Assembly: GCA_030706735.1 (NCBI GenBank)
Contig: JAUZNZ010000020.1
Span: 1 to 64,000, forward strand
DNA: 64,000 nt
Direction: 5' to 3'
DNA from: Bacteroidota bacterium
GTDB lineage: Bacteria; Bacteroidota; Bacteroidia; Chitinophagales; Chitinophagaceae
This document shows positions 41,511 through 50,301 of this stretch, piece after piece. The translations under genes were made by a program, and so were the position numbers. Numbering within the stretch: position 1 is the stretch's first letter; the number at the start of each line of letters is the position of its first letter. The notes beneath the pieces are model-generated. The model saw only the letters and a list, made by a program, of their open reading frames with translations, made no database searches and was not told the DNA's origin.

Positions 41511-42682
41511 GATACAGGAGGGCCAAGATTAAAATAAGGCTGGAACTTATCGGGATGTTCCCGTTCGTGCTGCTTGGCAGGATCTATGGCCGTCTGTTCC
41601 CGCTGCGCGCGCCGGGAAACCTGTTCCTGTTCTTTTCCTCGGCGGATCTGGGCGGCGCCATCAAGGTCAATGCCGATATCCTGGACTGCGTGGCCGACAG
41701 ACAACCGGTCATCATTTTCTCGAAGCGACCCAGGAACAATGGGTTCCGGTCCCTTTTCTACCGGAAAGGCGTCACCATTCTGGACCTGCACAAGAGGATC
41801 GATAATAAGCTCTTTCATTTCGTTAACTTCTTTTACCGGGGCGTGCTGGCTTCCTGGATCAACAGGGCAAAAGATCCGGTGGTTTTCGGCGGGGAGAACC
41901 TCTTCTTTTACAAGGTGATCCCGCATCTGCGGGCGGACATCCCCCGGATCGAGCTATGCCATCTGGACACCTGGCTGCCCTATACCATCGGGCTGATCGA
42001 CCGGATCACGATGCGGATCTGCAGCACCCTCAGGATGAAGGAGGCGATCATCCGGCAATATGACGAAAACCGGGTGGAACCGAAATACTATGATCGCCTG
42101 CATTTCATCGAGAACCGGATCGACATGCCGGAATTCGAAGAGGTCAGCAATCCAAAGCTCGAGGTCGTATTCATTGGCCGGGGCGCGCCGCAGAAAAGGG
42201 TGCCCCTGATCGCCGCCATAGCGACCAGGATGCATGAACTGGGCCTTCCGGTCCATTTCTCATTCGTCGGCGACGTCGAGAAGGTGATCGAACCCGGCGT
42301 GCTCCCTTTTTGCACTTTTTACGGAAATGTGCGGGATGAAGAACGGATGCGGGCGATCTATCGCGGATCGGATGTCCTGATCCTGACTTCTGCGTATGAG
42401 GGACTGCCGCTGGTGGTCATGATCATGATGGCCCATGGAAAGGTCGTCATTTCCACGGCGGTGAACGGGATACCTGACTATATCACTCATCTGGAAAATG
42501 GGCTACTGATCCGGGCGACGGGCGAAGAAGAGATCGTAGAGGAAGGAGTGGCGCTATTGCGTCTGCTGATCGAAGATCCGGCGTTACGGATCGCCATGGG
42601 GCGGCAAAGCCGGGCGGCTGCCATGGAAAAATTCGGCGGGGCTTTGTTCTGTCGTGAATACCGGAGGATCCTGATAAGATAA
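41507..42682 (+). CDS. Glycosyltransferase family 4
   Basis: A 391-residue GT-B glycosyltransferase. The C-terminal half has LEVVFIGRGAPQKRVPLIAAIA, the YGNVRDEERMRAIYRGSDVLILTSAYEGLPLVVMIMMAHGK donor-binding region (the acidic residue in AYEGLP is typical of GT4) and NGIPDYITHLENGLLI. The N-terminal half (FFSSADLGGAIKVNADI) is the acceptor domain. It probably adds a sugar to a surface polysaccharide or glycolipid; donor and acceptor are unknown. ATG at 41507 is chosen since it overlaps the SDR stop by 4 nt, the usual coupled arrangement. Confidence 0.88.
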   Translation: MRYRRAKIKIRLELIGMFPFVLLGRIYGRLFPLRAPGNLFLFFSSADLGGAIKVNADILDCVADRQPVIIFSKRPRNNGFRSLFYRKGVTILDLHKRIDNKLFHFVNFFYRGVLASWINRAKDPVVFGGENLFFYKVIPHLRADIPRIELCHLDTWLPYTIGLIDRITMRICSTLRMKEAIIRQYDENRVEPKYYDRLHFIENRIDMPEFEEVSNPKLEVVFIGRGAPQKRVPLIAAIATRMHELGLPVHFSFVGDVEKVIEPGVLPFCTFYGNVRDEERMRAIYRGSDVLILTSAYEGLPLVVMIMMAHGKVVISTAVNGIPDYITHLENGLLIRATGEEEIVEEGVALLRLLIEDPALRIAMGRQSRAAAMEKFGGALFCREYRRILIR

Positions 42683-42683
42683 A

Positions 42684-42702
42684 GGCCGGCCCGCGGCCGG
42701 CC
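42684..42702 (-). terminator. GC-rich hairpin, possible terminator
   Basis: A perfect 8-bp stem GGCCGGCC with a 3-nt loop lies 2 nt after the GT4 stop codon. On the minus strand it is followed by TTTATCTT, a weak T-run, so it could terminate a transcript coming from about 42780. The rest of the 42683-42876 gap holds repeat pair B but no convincing gene. Confidence 0.5.
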
Positions 42703-42786
42703 ATACACAGGATAACCTTAACGGCTAATGGGCCATAGAAGGCCATGAGAGCTTGGGGTTCAGGGGAACAGATCCATGGTGTACCT

Positions 42787-42794
42787 GAAAGGTA
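42787..42794 (-). promoter_or_regulatory. -7-like box downstream of repeat pair B
   Basis: TACCTTTC on the minus strand (one mismatch to TAnnTTTG) lies 39 nt from repeat pair B, nearly the same spacing as the TATCTTTA box and repeat pair C at 56130-56203. It would drive a short transcript towards the hairpin at 42684; only a 5-codon reading frame follows. Confidence 0.3.
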
Positions 42795-42832
42795 AGAGGA
42801 GCCTGTTGAAAATGGGAGCAGGAACCGACCGG

Positions 42833-42861
42833 CGTGTCGAATCCGGGGATAAACGTGTCGA
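42833..42861 (-). promoter_or_regulatory. Direct-repeat pair B (LytTR-type geometry) past the LytTR gene
   Basis: CGTGTCGA occurs at 42833-42840 and 42854-42861, 21 nt apart, with related flanks (GGCGTGTCGAATCC, AACGTGTCGATTCGG). It lies 16-44 nt beyond the stop of the LytTR gene and matches pairs at 37346 and 56175. Confidence 0.5.
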
Positions 42862-42876
42862 TTCGGCCAATTGTCG

Positions 42877-43620
42877 TCAATATCCAAACCGGTTAAGGAA
42901 CTCGGTTTTCCGGCGGGAGGCAACCTCGATGAGGGCCTGGTCCTCCATTTCAATATACCCTCCCCTGCCCTTGTGGTATTTTTTGATGCACATCAGGTTA
43001 ATGATATGGGAATTGTGAACCCGCATGAAGATCAATGGCGGCAATATCTCCTCATATTCCTTTATATTCTTGGCCGAAAGTATCTTTTCTCCTTCCTTCA
43101 TATGGAAAACCGTGTATCCCCCGCTGGCTTCGCAACGCATGATCTTATCGGTCATCACGAACACAAGCCCTTCCATGCTCGGTAAGGCGAGCTTGTACGT
43201 ACTGGCATTAGGCTGTTTGAGGTTCGCGAGGAGATTATGGAGTTGCTTATTCATATTGCGAAGCCGAAGCTTCTCGGATGCCTTTTGAACGGCAGCGCGC
43301 AACTCGCCGATATTGACCGGCTTCAACAAATAATCGAGCGCACTGTATTTGAATGCCTTCAGCGTATAGTCATTGAACGCCGTCACGAAGACGACCTCAA
43401 AATTCACCGGCATAAGACGGTCGAGCAGGTCAAAGGCATTGCCATACGGCATTTCGACATCGAGAAAAACCAGGTCCGGCTGGGATTTGGAAATTATTTT
43501 CTCCGCTTCACCCGCATTGGCCGCCACTCCAATCACCGAGGTATCAGGACAAAATTCGGCGAGCATGGCGGTAAGAACCCGGACATTCTTTGGCTCATCG
43601 TCGACAATAATACAGTTCAT
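42877..43620 (-). CDS. LytTR-family response regulator
   Basis: DNA-binding response regulator of 247 residues. The receiver domain (1-120) has the acidic pair D7-D8, phosphoacceptor D54 in VFLDVEMP, T80 and K100. The LytTR domain (about 143-247) includes MRCEASGGYTVFHM, RVHNSHIINLMCIKKYHKGRGG and SRRKTEFLNRF. LytTR proteins bind pairs of direct repeats about 20-22 bp apart. Its start overlaps the stop of the histidine kinase gene (ATGA), so the two are translationally coupled and are almost certainly cognate. Candidate target sites are the repeat pairs at 37346, 42833 and 56175. Confidence 0.95.
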   Translation of the reverse strand: MNCIIVDDEPKNVRVLTAMLAEFCPDTSVIGVAANAGEAEKIISKSQPDLVFLDVEMPYGNAFDLLDRLMPVNFEVVFVTAFNDYTLKAFKYSALDYLLKPVNIGELRAAVQKASEKLRLRNMNKQLHNLLANLKQPNASTYKLALPSMEGLVFVMTDKIMRCEASGGYTVFHMKEGEKILSAKNIKEYEEILPPLIFMRVHNSHIINLMCIKKYHKGRGGYIEMEDQALIEVASRRKTEFLNRFGY

Positions 43621-46600
43621 GATGTTGGTTCATTAAAGTTAGTGGATACATTATCCAGCGGAAAGAACAGGGTCACCCTTGTCCCCAATGCCTCCAGGCG
43701 GTCATTTTCCAGGTCCTCGACCAGTATCCTTACCGGGGCCTGGCCTGTCTGGCCTGTCTGGTTGAACATTTCGATCCGTTTTTCGGTCAGCGACATTCCC
43801 CTCGACTGGTACTCGATGGCATTGCTGCTACGGAACTGTCTCGCGAGCTTGCGACCTACCCCGTTATCCTCGATCGAGCAAACCAGAAAGCCGGATCTAA
43901 TGGAAATCCTGATGTCGATCATCCCGTTCTTGTCTTTCCGCAGGCCCATACCATGCCGGATGGCATTCTCTACATAGGGTTGAAGGATCATCGGGGGGAT
44001 CTCATAGAATTCCGTGTCCATCCCCTCTTCCACGTCGACCCGATAGTCGAACCTATTCTCGAACCTTCCTTTTTCCAGCTCCAGGTAGGTCGACAGGTAT
44101 CCGATCTCCTGTTGAAGGCTAATGAAGGGCCTGGAAGAAAAGTCAAGGGTCTGACGGATCAGTCGGGCAAAATTCGTAATAAATTCGTTGACGCCACGCA
44201 CGTCCTTTTCCATCACATATTGCTGAATCGAATTCAGGCAGTTGAAAATGAAATGGGGGTTCATCTGGGAGCGAAGGGCCATTTGTTCCAGTTCCGCCAT
44301 CCTTGCGACCGTCAGGGATTTCTCCTCTTCCTTATTCCTGATCACGCGCACGCGCCATGCAAAGATCATCCATACCAGCGCGGCGAGGGCCAGGCCGATA
44401 GTTATCCGGAAGCCCGCCTTTTCCCACCACAGTCTTTCCACGGAAAACCGGATGGAAACGGGTTCACTGTGTACCCCGAATTTGTTTATGGCTTGCAGTT
44501 CCAGCTCGTAACTGCCGGAAGGCAGGGAGGGATAGGTCAGGAAATTCTCGCGCGTCGATCTCCAGTCCTTGTCCGGGCCAATGAGCCTGTATTCATAATT
44601 GATATTGCCTGCCGACCGAAGGGAAATCCCTGCAAACCCGATCCGGATATTATTGTCGGCGTGCGGTAATACGAAGTCGGTCGTGTCGGGCGTCCATGCG
44701 CGTTGGGAAACGGTGATGGACGTAATCTTCAGGAGACAGATCGAACGACGGGATATCTTCTTTTCATTGAACCAGACCAGTCCATCGGCATTGCCGACGA
44801 AGACGTCGTCATTTTTAACATAGACCGTATTAATAATATCCGAACCAAGGCCATCCGACTTGGTAAAAGGGGTGCAAACGACGCCCGTGTCGACAAACCT
44901 GATCTTGTTCAAGCCCCGGTCCGTGCCCAGCCAAACGGCCGTTGCGGTGGCAAAGATCGCCCGGCATACGTTGCTGGTCAGGCCATTATTTCGGGTAATC
45001 TGTGCGACGATCCGCCCGTCCTTGTACCCGACAAGCCCTCCGCCATCCGTTCCGATCCAAAGCGTGCCGTCCGGTGAATTGGCCAGGGCGGTAATCTTGG
45101 TGGACAGTACGGGATAGCGGTCGCCAAGGAATGTTGACGATTTATTTGGGTCCACGGCATAAAGGCCGGTTAATGTCCCGATGTAATAATGGTTGTTAAG
45201 CCATATGGCGGACGTGGAGCGTTCCTTCCACACCGTGTCGAAGTGAATGAACCCGCTGGATATTATGCGCCGGACCGCCTGATCGCCAACATCCAGAATG
45301 GTCGAATCCGAGAGATGAGTGAGCGCTTTTATTGAATGTGGCATGTCCGCGGAGTCGGACCGGGAGGGCCTTCTGACCTTGCCTCCAAAGCGGTCGAAAA
45401 GAAACATGCCGTAGTCGGTGCCGGCGACCGTCTTGTCCCCGAAACCCCTCGCTATATCCATGACCCGACCCCTGGAGATCGAGGTAGTCAGTCGCATGGA
45501 TCGCACGTGCCCGGAATGCAGGTCAAGGGACCAGAGCATAAAGTGGTCGCTGCCCAGGTACAGTATCGAATCCCATTCGCGAATGCAGAAGACCGGTCCG
45601 CGGGCGTATTCCGCACGAAATAAGGCTGAGTAATCCCTGATGTCCCTGGAACCGAGACGAAATACCCCATTGCCCAGGGTGCTGAACCAAATGTTCCCTT
45701 CCATATCCTCGATGGCCGCATTCACCGTCTGACCTTTAAGGAAGCTGTCGATGATCTCCCTCTTCCGGATATCGAACAGGTAATTGTAACGGTTCGTATT
45801 GACCATGAACAGGCTATCGTCAAGGTGGGACACGGAGAGTATGCCTCCGATCGGCGGCAGCCTGAATTCCTCTTTGCCATCTGCGTCCATGAAAACCAGC
45901 ACCGAATCGTTTACGGAACGGGTCATGCCGGTGCTGCTCATATAGCAATTGAGGGGAGTTGTCCCCGCTGATTTTCCAATCGTGTCGATGGGAACAAACT
46001 GGTTGCCCTCCAGATCCGCCAACGCGACTTCCCCCGGACAGAAGACCGAGACCCGGAACCCACCGCCTTTTTTTGCACCGGCATTGAGTATGGCGAACCA
46101 GAGATAGCCGCGCAGTTCCCTGATCAGTGCGACGGTTCCATCCGGACGTATGAGATGAGCGCATTTTTGTTCGACCAGGAGAATATTTCCGGCCGCGTCC
46201 TCAACGATATTCGTGATCTTGCCTGAGAGCCTGATCCTGGCCAGCACAGGGTCCGTCCGCTGATCATAAATCCTGCCTTTCCAGTAATAGGCGATCGTGC
46301 TTCGAAAGGGCATTATCCAGACGCGGTTGCGCGAGTCTACAAAAAGGTTGAGTACTTCGTTGTCCGGCAGGCCGCTCTCTACCGTGAAATTCGTGAATTG
46401 ACCGCCATCGAAGCGGCTAAGCCCTGTTTCGGTGCCGAACCAGATGAACCCATCCTTATCCTGGGCCATGCAATACACCGTGGATCCGGTCAGGCCGTCG
46501 GCGACATCGTAGTGTGCGTAGCTATGGAGGTCCTGTGCCGAAAGCGCCGCGGTCGGGAGGATGGCAACGAGCAGGAGAAAAAGCAGGCAGGACACCATGC

Positions 46601-47516
46601 GATGGAGGGTCATCAGGAGTTTCGAGAAAACACCCATTCGCAGAATGGCGGCCGGAATGCGGCGTTGAAATCGTATCATGGAGCCGATCGGTTCGGGTAT
46701 GGCACCCGGATAGCCGGCCCTGACGATATCTTCCGGATCCCTAATGGACAAATTGCGAAGCAGGCGCCACCAGGCGTCCCACAGGCGCCAGTTGCGAAGC
46801 GAATCCTCCCCGGTCTTGTTCAGCAATCGAAAGCTTTCCGGGATCTCGACCATGGGATTGCGGAAACTGGCGGCCGTCACCTGCTGATCGCTGACGCCGA
46901 TATTGACCAGGGCATCCGGGATGTACCATGCCTCGCCATGCTTCAGGTATTCAATATAAAAATCGATATCGACCAGCCATTTGAGATGATTGTCAAACAG
47001 GACGCCCTCTCTTCTCTTAAATGCGGTGCAGCTGGGCGGTCCGATCGTATTTCCCGCAAACAGGACGCGGGGATCGTTGAGGACGACCTTGCGGCGGATC
47101 GCCGGGGCGAAAATAGAACGGCCATGGCCATCAGGATACACGTTCCGGTAAGCCGAGAAAACAAAAGAGGCCTGTGGGTTCAGCCTGATTGCCTCGGCAA
47201 AAGCATTCAGGCTGTCGCTGTTGACGAACCAATCATCGTCATGCATGATCTTGATCCATTCTCCCTGCGCGTGCCGGACGGCTTCATTCCAATTTTCTGG
47301 GGTGCCTAGCGGGGATTCGTTCCGGAAATAGCGTACCGGAAGCCGATCGGCGTAACGGAGAATTAAAGACTCCACCGACCGGTCTGGGCTATCATCGGTC
47401 ACGATGACTTCGAAGTCATTATAGCTTTGGATGGCGATCGAATCCAATAGCCTTTGCAGGCAGGCCGCTCGCTTGTAGGCAGGAATGCAGATGGAAAAGA
47501 AAGGATGTGCCCGCAT
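43617..47516 (-). CDS. GT2 glycosyltransferase - sensor histidine kinase fusion
   Basis: A single open frame of 1299 codons joins two proteins. Residues about 5-300 are a GT2 glycosyltransferase (PFFSICIPAYKRA, VIVTDDSPD, MHDDDWF). Residues 302-327 (from MTLHRMVSC) are a signal-peptide-like hydrophobic stretch. About 330-985 are Reg_prop beta-propeller repeats (MAQDKDGFIWFGTETGLSRFDG, GTLWIGTDGGGL), then a Y_Y_Y domain, a membrane helix (1038-1056) and a His_kinase domain with SQMNPHFIFN (H1088), NAIRHG and DNGVG. The stretch can act as a membrane anchor, giving a consistent topology: GT2 and kinase inside, propeller outside. Alternatively the kinase is also translated from ATG at 46613 or 46598. 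Start 47516 follows the promoter at 47540; a longer start would lie upstream of it. Confidence 0.85.
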   Translation of the reverse strand: MRAHPFFSICIPAYKRAACLQRLLDSIAIQSYNDFEVIVTDDSPDRSVESLILRYADRLPVRYFRNESPLGTPENWNEAVRHAQGEWIKIMHDDDWFVNSDSLNAFAEAIRLNPQASFVFSAYRNVYPDGHGRSIFAPAIRRKVVLNDPRVLFAGNTIGPPSCTAFKRREGVLFDNHLKWLVDIDFYIEYLKHGEAWYIPDALVNIGVSDQQVTAASFRNPMVEIPESFRLLNKTGEDSLRNWRLWDAWWRLLRNLSIRDPEDIVRAGYPGAIPEPIGSMIRFQRRIPAAILRMGVFSKLLMTLHRMVSCLLFLLLVAILPTAALSAQDLHSYAHYDVADGLTGSTVYCMAQDKDGFIWFGTETGLSRFDGGQFTNFTVESGLPDNEVLNLFVDSRNRVWIMPFRSTIAYYWKGRIYDQRTDPVLARIRLSGKITNIVEDAAGNILLVEQKCAHLIRPDGTVALIRELRGYLWFAILNAGAKKGGGFRVSVFCPGEVALADLEGNQFVPIDTIGKSAGTTPLNCYMSSTGMTRSVNDSVLVFMDADGKEEFRLPPIGGILSVSHLDDSLFMVNTNRYNYLFDIRKREIIDSFLKGQTVNAAIEDMEGNIWFSTLGNGVFRLGSRDIRDYSALFRAEYARGPVFCIREWDSILYLGSDHFMLWSLDLHSGHVRSMRLTTSISRGRVMDIARGFGDKTVAGTDYGMFLFDRFGGKVRRPSRSDSADMPHSIKALTHLSDSTILDVGDQAVRRIISSGFIHFDTVWKERSTSAIWLNNHYYIGTLTGLYAVDPNKSSTFLGDRYPVLSTKITALANSPDGTLWIGTDGGGLVGYKDGRIVAQITRNNGLTSNVCRAIFATATAVWLGTDRGLNKIRFVDTGVVCTPFTKSDGLGSDIINTVYVKNDDVFVGNADGLVWFNEKKISRRSICLLKITSITVSQRAWTPDTTDFVLPHADNNIRIGFAGISLRSAGNINYEYRLIGPDKDWRSTRENFLTYPSLPSGSYELELQAINKFGVHSEPVSIRFSVERLWWEKAGFRITIGLALAALVWMIFAWRVRVIRNKEEEKSLTVARMAELEQMALRSQMNPHFIFNCLNSIQQYVMEKDVRGVNEFITNFARLIRQTLDFSSRPFISLQQEIGYLSTYLELEKGRFENRFDYRVDVEEGMDTEFYEIPPMILQPYVENAIRHGMGLRKDKNGMIDIRISIRSGFLVCSIEDNGVGRKLARQFRSSNAIEYQSRGMSLTEKRIEMFNQTGQTGQAPVRILVEDLENDRLEALGTRVTLFFPLDNVSTNFNEPTS

Positions 47517-47539
47517 ACGACGGCTAACCATTAAATTCG

Positions 47540-47568
47540 TAAAGTTATTCGTACATTGCAAACTTCAA
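47540..47568 (-). promoter_or_regulatory. Promoter of the GT2-kinase-LytTR operon
   Basis: TAACTTTA (47540-47547, one mismatch to TAnnTTTG) with TTG (47566-47568) 18 nt upstream, directed at the GT2-kinase gene. It places the transcription start near 47535, just before ATGs at 47531 and 47516. Confidence 0.5.
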
Positions 47569-47581
47569 GAATTTAGTTGTA

Positions 47582-48412
47582 ATGCGAAGAAATTTTTTGG
47601 GCAATCTGGCCGCCGGAATTCAAAAAAGGTTCAAGACCCTCTTAGAAAGTCCAAAAGGCGAACTCAGTTTGAACTGGTTGACCACTAAATATTATAAGCA
47701 TTTGCCCGCCGGAAAGATCCGAAAGCGGTCCTTGTTTGGAAAAACCCTTTATTTCTCGAGTCCCGGGGAACTTTTGCACGGGTTCCATGAAATATTTACT
47801 GAACAAATTTACAAACAGTCATTACCCGACCGTTCTTACATTATCGACTGCGGCGCGAATATCGGTCTGAGCGTGATCTATATGAAGCGGTTGTGTCCCA
47901 CGGCTCAGATCCTGGCATTCGAGCCGGACGAACGTAATTTTTCACTGCTTATGAAAAACATCGGCTCCTTTGGCCTGAAGGATGTCGACATACGCCGGGA
48001 AGCGGTCTGGAAAGAAAACACGGTTCTGCATTTTTCCGATGAAGGCGCCATGGCGAGCAAGATCGAGTCCAGTCAAACTGAACAGTCCAGGGAAATAACG
48101 GGGATCCGATTGAAGGACCTGCTAACCCGCAGCGTGGACTTCCTCAAGATCGATATCGAGGGCGCGGAATTTGAGGTCATGAAGGACATCAGCAGCAGCC
48201 TGCATTTTGTAAAGAACCTGTTCATCGAATACCACGGCTCGTTTGGAAAGACAAGTGAGTTATCGGAACTACTCGGGCTGATAAGCAGCCATCAATTCGA
48301 ATATTATATCAAGGAGGCCGCACCGGTTTACGAAACCCCTTTCTACCGGCCGCCGGGAAAAAGCGTCCCCTACGACGTACAACTCAATCTTTTTTGTTTT
48401 CGCCTGCCTTAA
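47582..48412 (+). CDS. FkbM-family methyltransferase (copy 1)
   Basis: SAM-dependent O-methyltransferase-like protein of 276 residues. The Rossmann motif I is YIIDCGANIGLSVIYM (about residues 87-102), motif II LAFEPDERNFSLL, and the FkbM signature VDFLKIDIEGAEFEVM follows, with FIEYHGSFG and a C-terminal LFCFR. Family members methylate hydroxyls on natural products and surface sugars. It is divergent from the GT2-kinase gene and is a close paralog of the gene at 49471, with the same length and same terminal pattern. The surrounding glycan genes suggest a methylated sugar substrate. Confidence 0.9.
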   Translation: MRRNFLGNLAAGIQKRFKTLLESPKGELSLNWLTTKYYKHLPAGKIRKRSLFGKTLYFSSPGELLHGFHEIFTEQIYKQSLPDRSYIIDCGANIGLSVIYMKRLCPTAQILAFEPDERNFSLLMKNIGSFGLKDVDIRREAVWKENTVLHFSDEGAMASKIESSQTEQSREITGIRLKDLLTRSVDFLKIDIEGAEFEVMKDISSSLHFVKNLFIEYHGSFGKTSELSELLGLISSHQFEYYIKEAAPVYETPFYRPPGKSVPYDVQLNLFCFRLP

Positions 48413-48436
48413 GAATTCTCCCGAACCGTCCCATCA

Positions 48437-49327
48437 CTAATAATCCGACAATTGGATCCAATTTTCCGGGTAGATATCTCCGAAATACTCATTGTTTACG
48501 AAATTCTTGGGCACGATGACCTTTTTTCGTTCGTCCTTGTTTAAATAGGAGGACCACCAACTGAACGAGCCATTGGAATCGATATGGTGCTGACAGTTTG
48601 AAATAAGGAACATATCTTTCCAACTATCGGCGCCGGCATTAATATTTACGATCGTAACGTCCTCTCCGGTAAAATTTTCCCGCACCCAGGGATAGTCATT
48701 AGTAAAGAAAAAGAAATGGGGGGCGTCGACCAATTCCTTCATTTTCCCGATTGCGCACACAAAATAATTCAACGTGCATACGGCGCCATATTTCTGGTAA
48801 TTATTCGAATCCAGAAAATCTCCCCTCCTGACGTGAACCGATACGCTTGAACGTGACCTTATGTCTTTTAATATCTCCAGATTGGTTGCGCCGACCTGGC
48901 TGAGGTCAAATTGAAAACAGTGCAGCACCTCGTCCCTAACCTCCCTGAAGTATTTTTCTGAGTGCCATCCTCCGGCATAAAAGGTCAGTCCCTTGCGGGG
49001 TTGCAGAATTCCCGGCTGAAAGTTATAGTTATTATTTTCATTGATCACGGTCACCCCCGCCAGGTTCAATAGCCTGATGACCGGCTTTGAAATAACCCGA
49101 AACTTCTTGTACTCCAGCATGCAATAGATCAAATAAAGGATCTTATTGGCGAACGTATCCCGGTATTTTATCCCGAACACCTTATCCAGTTCGTAACCGT
49201 TGTGAATATTGGTGGATTTTTTTGAAAATATGAATCTGGTCGAGGCGGAGAGTCGTCTCTTTCTCAAATAGAGCGCGTATTGGGACATTTGATTTCCCAG
49301 TCCATTAAACAATATTACCACGTCCAT
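48437..49327 (-). CDS. Glycosyltransferase family 11, alpha-1,2-fucosyltransferase-like
   Basis: A 296-residue glycosyltransferase. The N-terminal ILFNGLGNQMSQYALYL loop, the SVHVRRGDF donor-binding motif (HxRRxD, about residues 164-172) and the C-terminal CQHHIDSNGSFSWWSSYLN are the standard GT11 motifs. GT11 enzymes transfer fucose from GDP-fucose in alpha-1,2 linkage to galactose-type acceptors in O-antigen and capsule. No GDP-fucose synthesis genes are in the window. Codons here are more AT-rich than in the surrounding genes, which may mark horizontal acquisition. It lies between two FkbM paralogs. Confidence 0.9.
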   Translation of the reverse strand: MDVVILFNGLGNQMSQYALYLRKRRLSASTRFIFSKKSTNIHNGYELDKVFGIKYRDTFANKILYLIYCMLEYKKFRVISKPVIRLLNLAGVTVINENNNYNFQPGILQPRKGLTFYAGGWHSEKYFREVRDEVLHCFQFDLSQVGATNLEILKDIRSRSSVSVHVRRGDFLDSNNYQKYGAVCTLNYFVCAIGKMKELVDAPHFFFFTNDYPWVRENFTGEDVTIVNINAGADSWKDMFLISNCQHHIDSNGSFSWWSSYLNKDERKKVIVPKNFVNNEYFGDIYPENWIQLSDY

Positions 49328-49362
49328 GTGCGTCCCTTGGTGAAAATAAATTTATGAAGGAG

Positions 49363-49370
49363 CAAATTTA
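49363..49370 (-). promoter_or_regulatory. -7 box of the GT11 gene
   Basis: TAAATTTG on the minus strand, exact TAnnTTTG match, 35 nt upstream of the start codon. No TTG at the usual distance. Confidence 0.45.
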
Positions 49371-49455
49371 ACCTTCCTGTGCTATTTAAGGGAAAAATCG
49401 TTGCTCATCCGGGATAACAAAGAAAAAAGCCGGTTCTGCTGATGGAAAATATGCG

Positions 49456-49463
49456 TAATTTTG
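49456..49463 (+). promoter_or_regulatory. -7 box of FkbM copy 2, leaderless geometry
   Basis: TAATTTTG, exact TAnnTTTG match, only 7 nt before the ATG at 49471. Confidence 0.5.
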
Positions 49464-49470
49464 GCGTTTT

Positions 49471-50301
49471 ATGCCCCTGTTACGTAATTTAATTGCCGGA
49501 GTCAATCACAGGCTAAAGAAGATACTATCCCGTCCATACAGCGTCTTCGACATCGGATGGCTCAAGGAAAAAACGCTGAAGCACCAGACAGATACCGGGT
49601 TGAAGCATCATGTCTATAAAAGAAAATACAAGATCGCTTACCGGGACGGCCCGACCTTCCTAATGTCCATCAAAGAACTGTTTATAGACGAATTTTACAA
49701 ATTCAGACCGGATTCGGATCATCCCAGGATAATCGATTGCGGTTCTTACATCGGTACCAGCATCCTCTTTTTCAAGGTCAATTATCCTCATGCGATCATT
49801 ACGGGGTTTGAGCCAGACGCCTCAAACTATTCCCTGTTAAAGTCCAATGTGGACAATTGGGGTTTTTCCGGGATAGAAATTTTTAATGCGGCCATTTGGG
49901 TAAATAATGAAAACGTCAGCTTCCATTCCGCCGGCAATATGTCCAGCCGGATCGAAGCGGGTGCGAATGAGCGTGACGATCAAAAGATGGTGAGGTGCGT
50001 CCGGTTAAATGACCTTTTACATGAACAGGTTGATTTCCTAAAGATCGACATCGAAGGCGCCGAATTGCCTGTCCTAAGAGATTGCTCCGACAATTTAAAA
50101 AATGTAAAAAACCTTTTTGTAGAGTACCATGGAAAGTATAGTGAATTATCCGATCTGAATGAAATCCTGGAAATACTGTACCGTAGTGATTTCAAATACT
50201 GCATAAAAGAAGGGAATGCGGTGCATGCCAGGCCCCTTTGGGAAAGGGACAGCGGTGTTCAATATGACATGCTGTTAAACATATTCGCCTTCAGGGGTTA
50301 G
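49471..50301 (+). CDS. FkbM-family methyltransferase (copy 2)
   Basis: A 276-residue SAM-dependent methyltransferase and close paralog of the gene at 47582: same length, RIIDCGSYIGTSILFF (motif I), ITGFEPDASNYSLL, VDFLKIDIEGAELPVL, FVEYHGKYSELSDL and a terminal LLNIFAFRG. Likely methylates a surface glycan made by the neighbouring transferases. A -7 box ends 7 nt before the ATG. Its stop codon overlaps by 4 nt the end of the convergent third FkbM gene, where a 15-bp tandem repeat starts. Confidence 0.9.
   Translation: MPLLRNLIAGVNHRLKKILSRPYSVFDIGWLKEKTLKHQTDTGLKHHVYKRKYKIAYRDGPTFLMSIKELFIDEFYKFRPDSDHPRIIDCGSYIGTSILFFKVNYPHAIITGFEPDASNYSLLKSNVDNWGFSGIEIFNAAIWVNNENVSFHSAGNMSSRIEAGANERDDQKMVRCVRLNDLLHEQVDFLKIDIEGAELPVLRDCSDNLKNVKNLFVEYHGKYSELSDLNEILEILYRSDFKYCIKEGNAVHARPLWERDSGVQYDMLLNIFAFRG

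Noticed and set aside
42483-42953. 156-codon minus-strand reading frame across the GT4 end and LytTR end
   Set aside because: It overlaps two real genes, crosses the GC hairpin and repeat pair B, and shows no protein-like features.
46613-46710. Simple one-base frameshift separating GT2 from the kinase
   Set aside because: A TGATGA at the junction suggested an overlapping stop/start in the next frame, but that frame meets another stop about 30 codons upstream and the fused frame keeps a normal GT2 tail, so a nearby single indel is not clearly supported.
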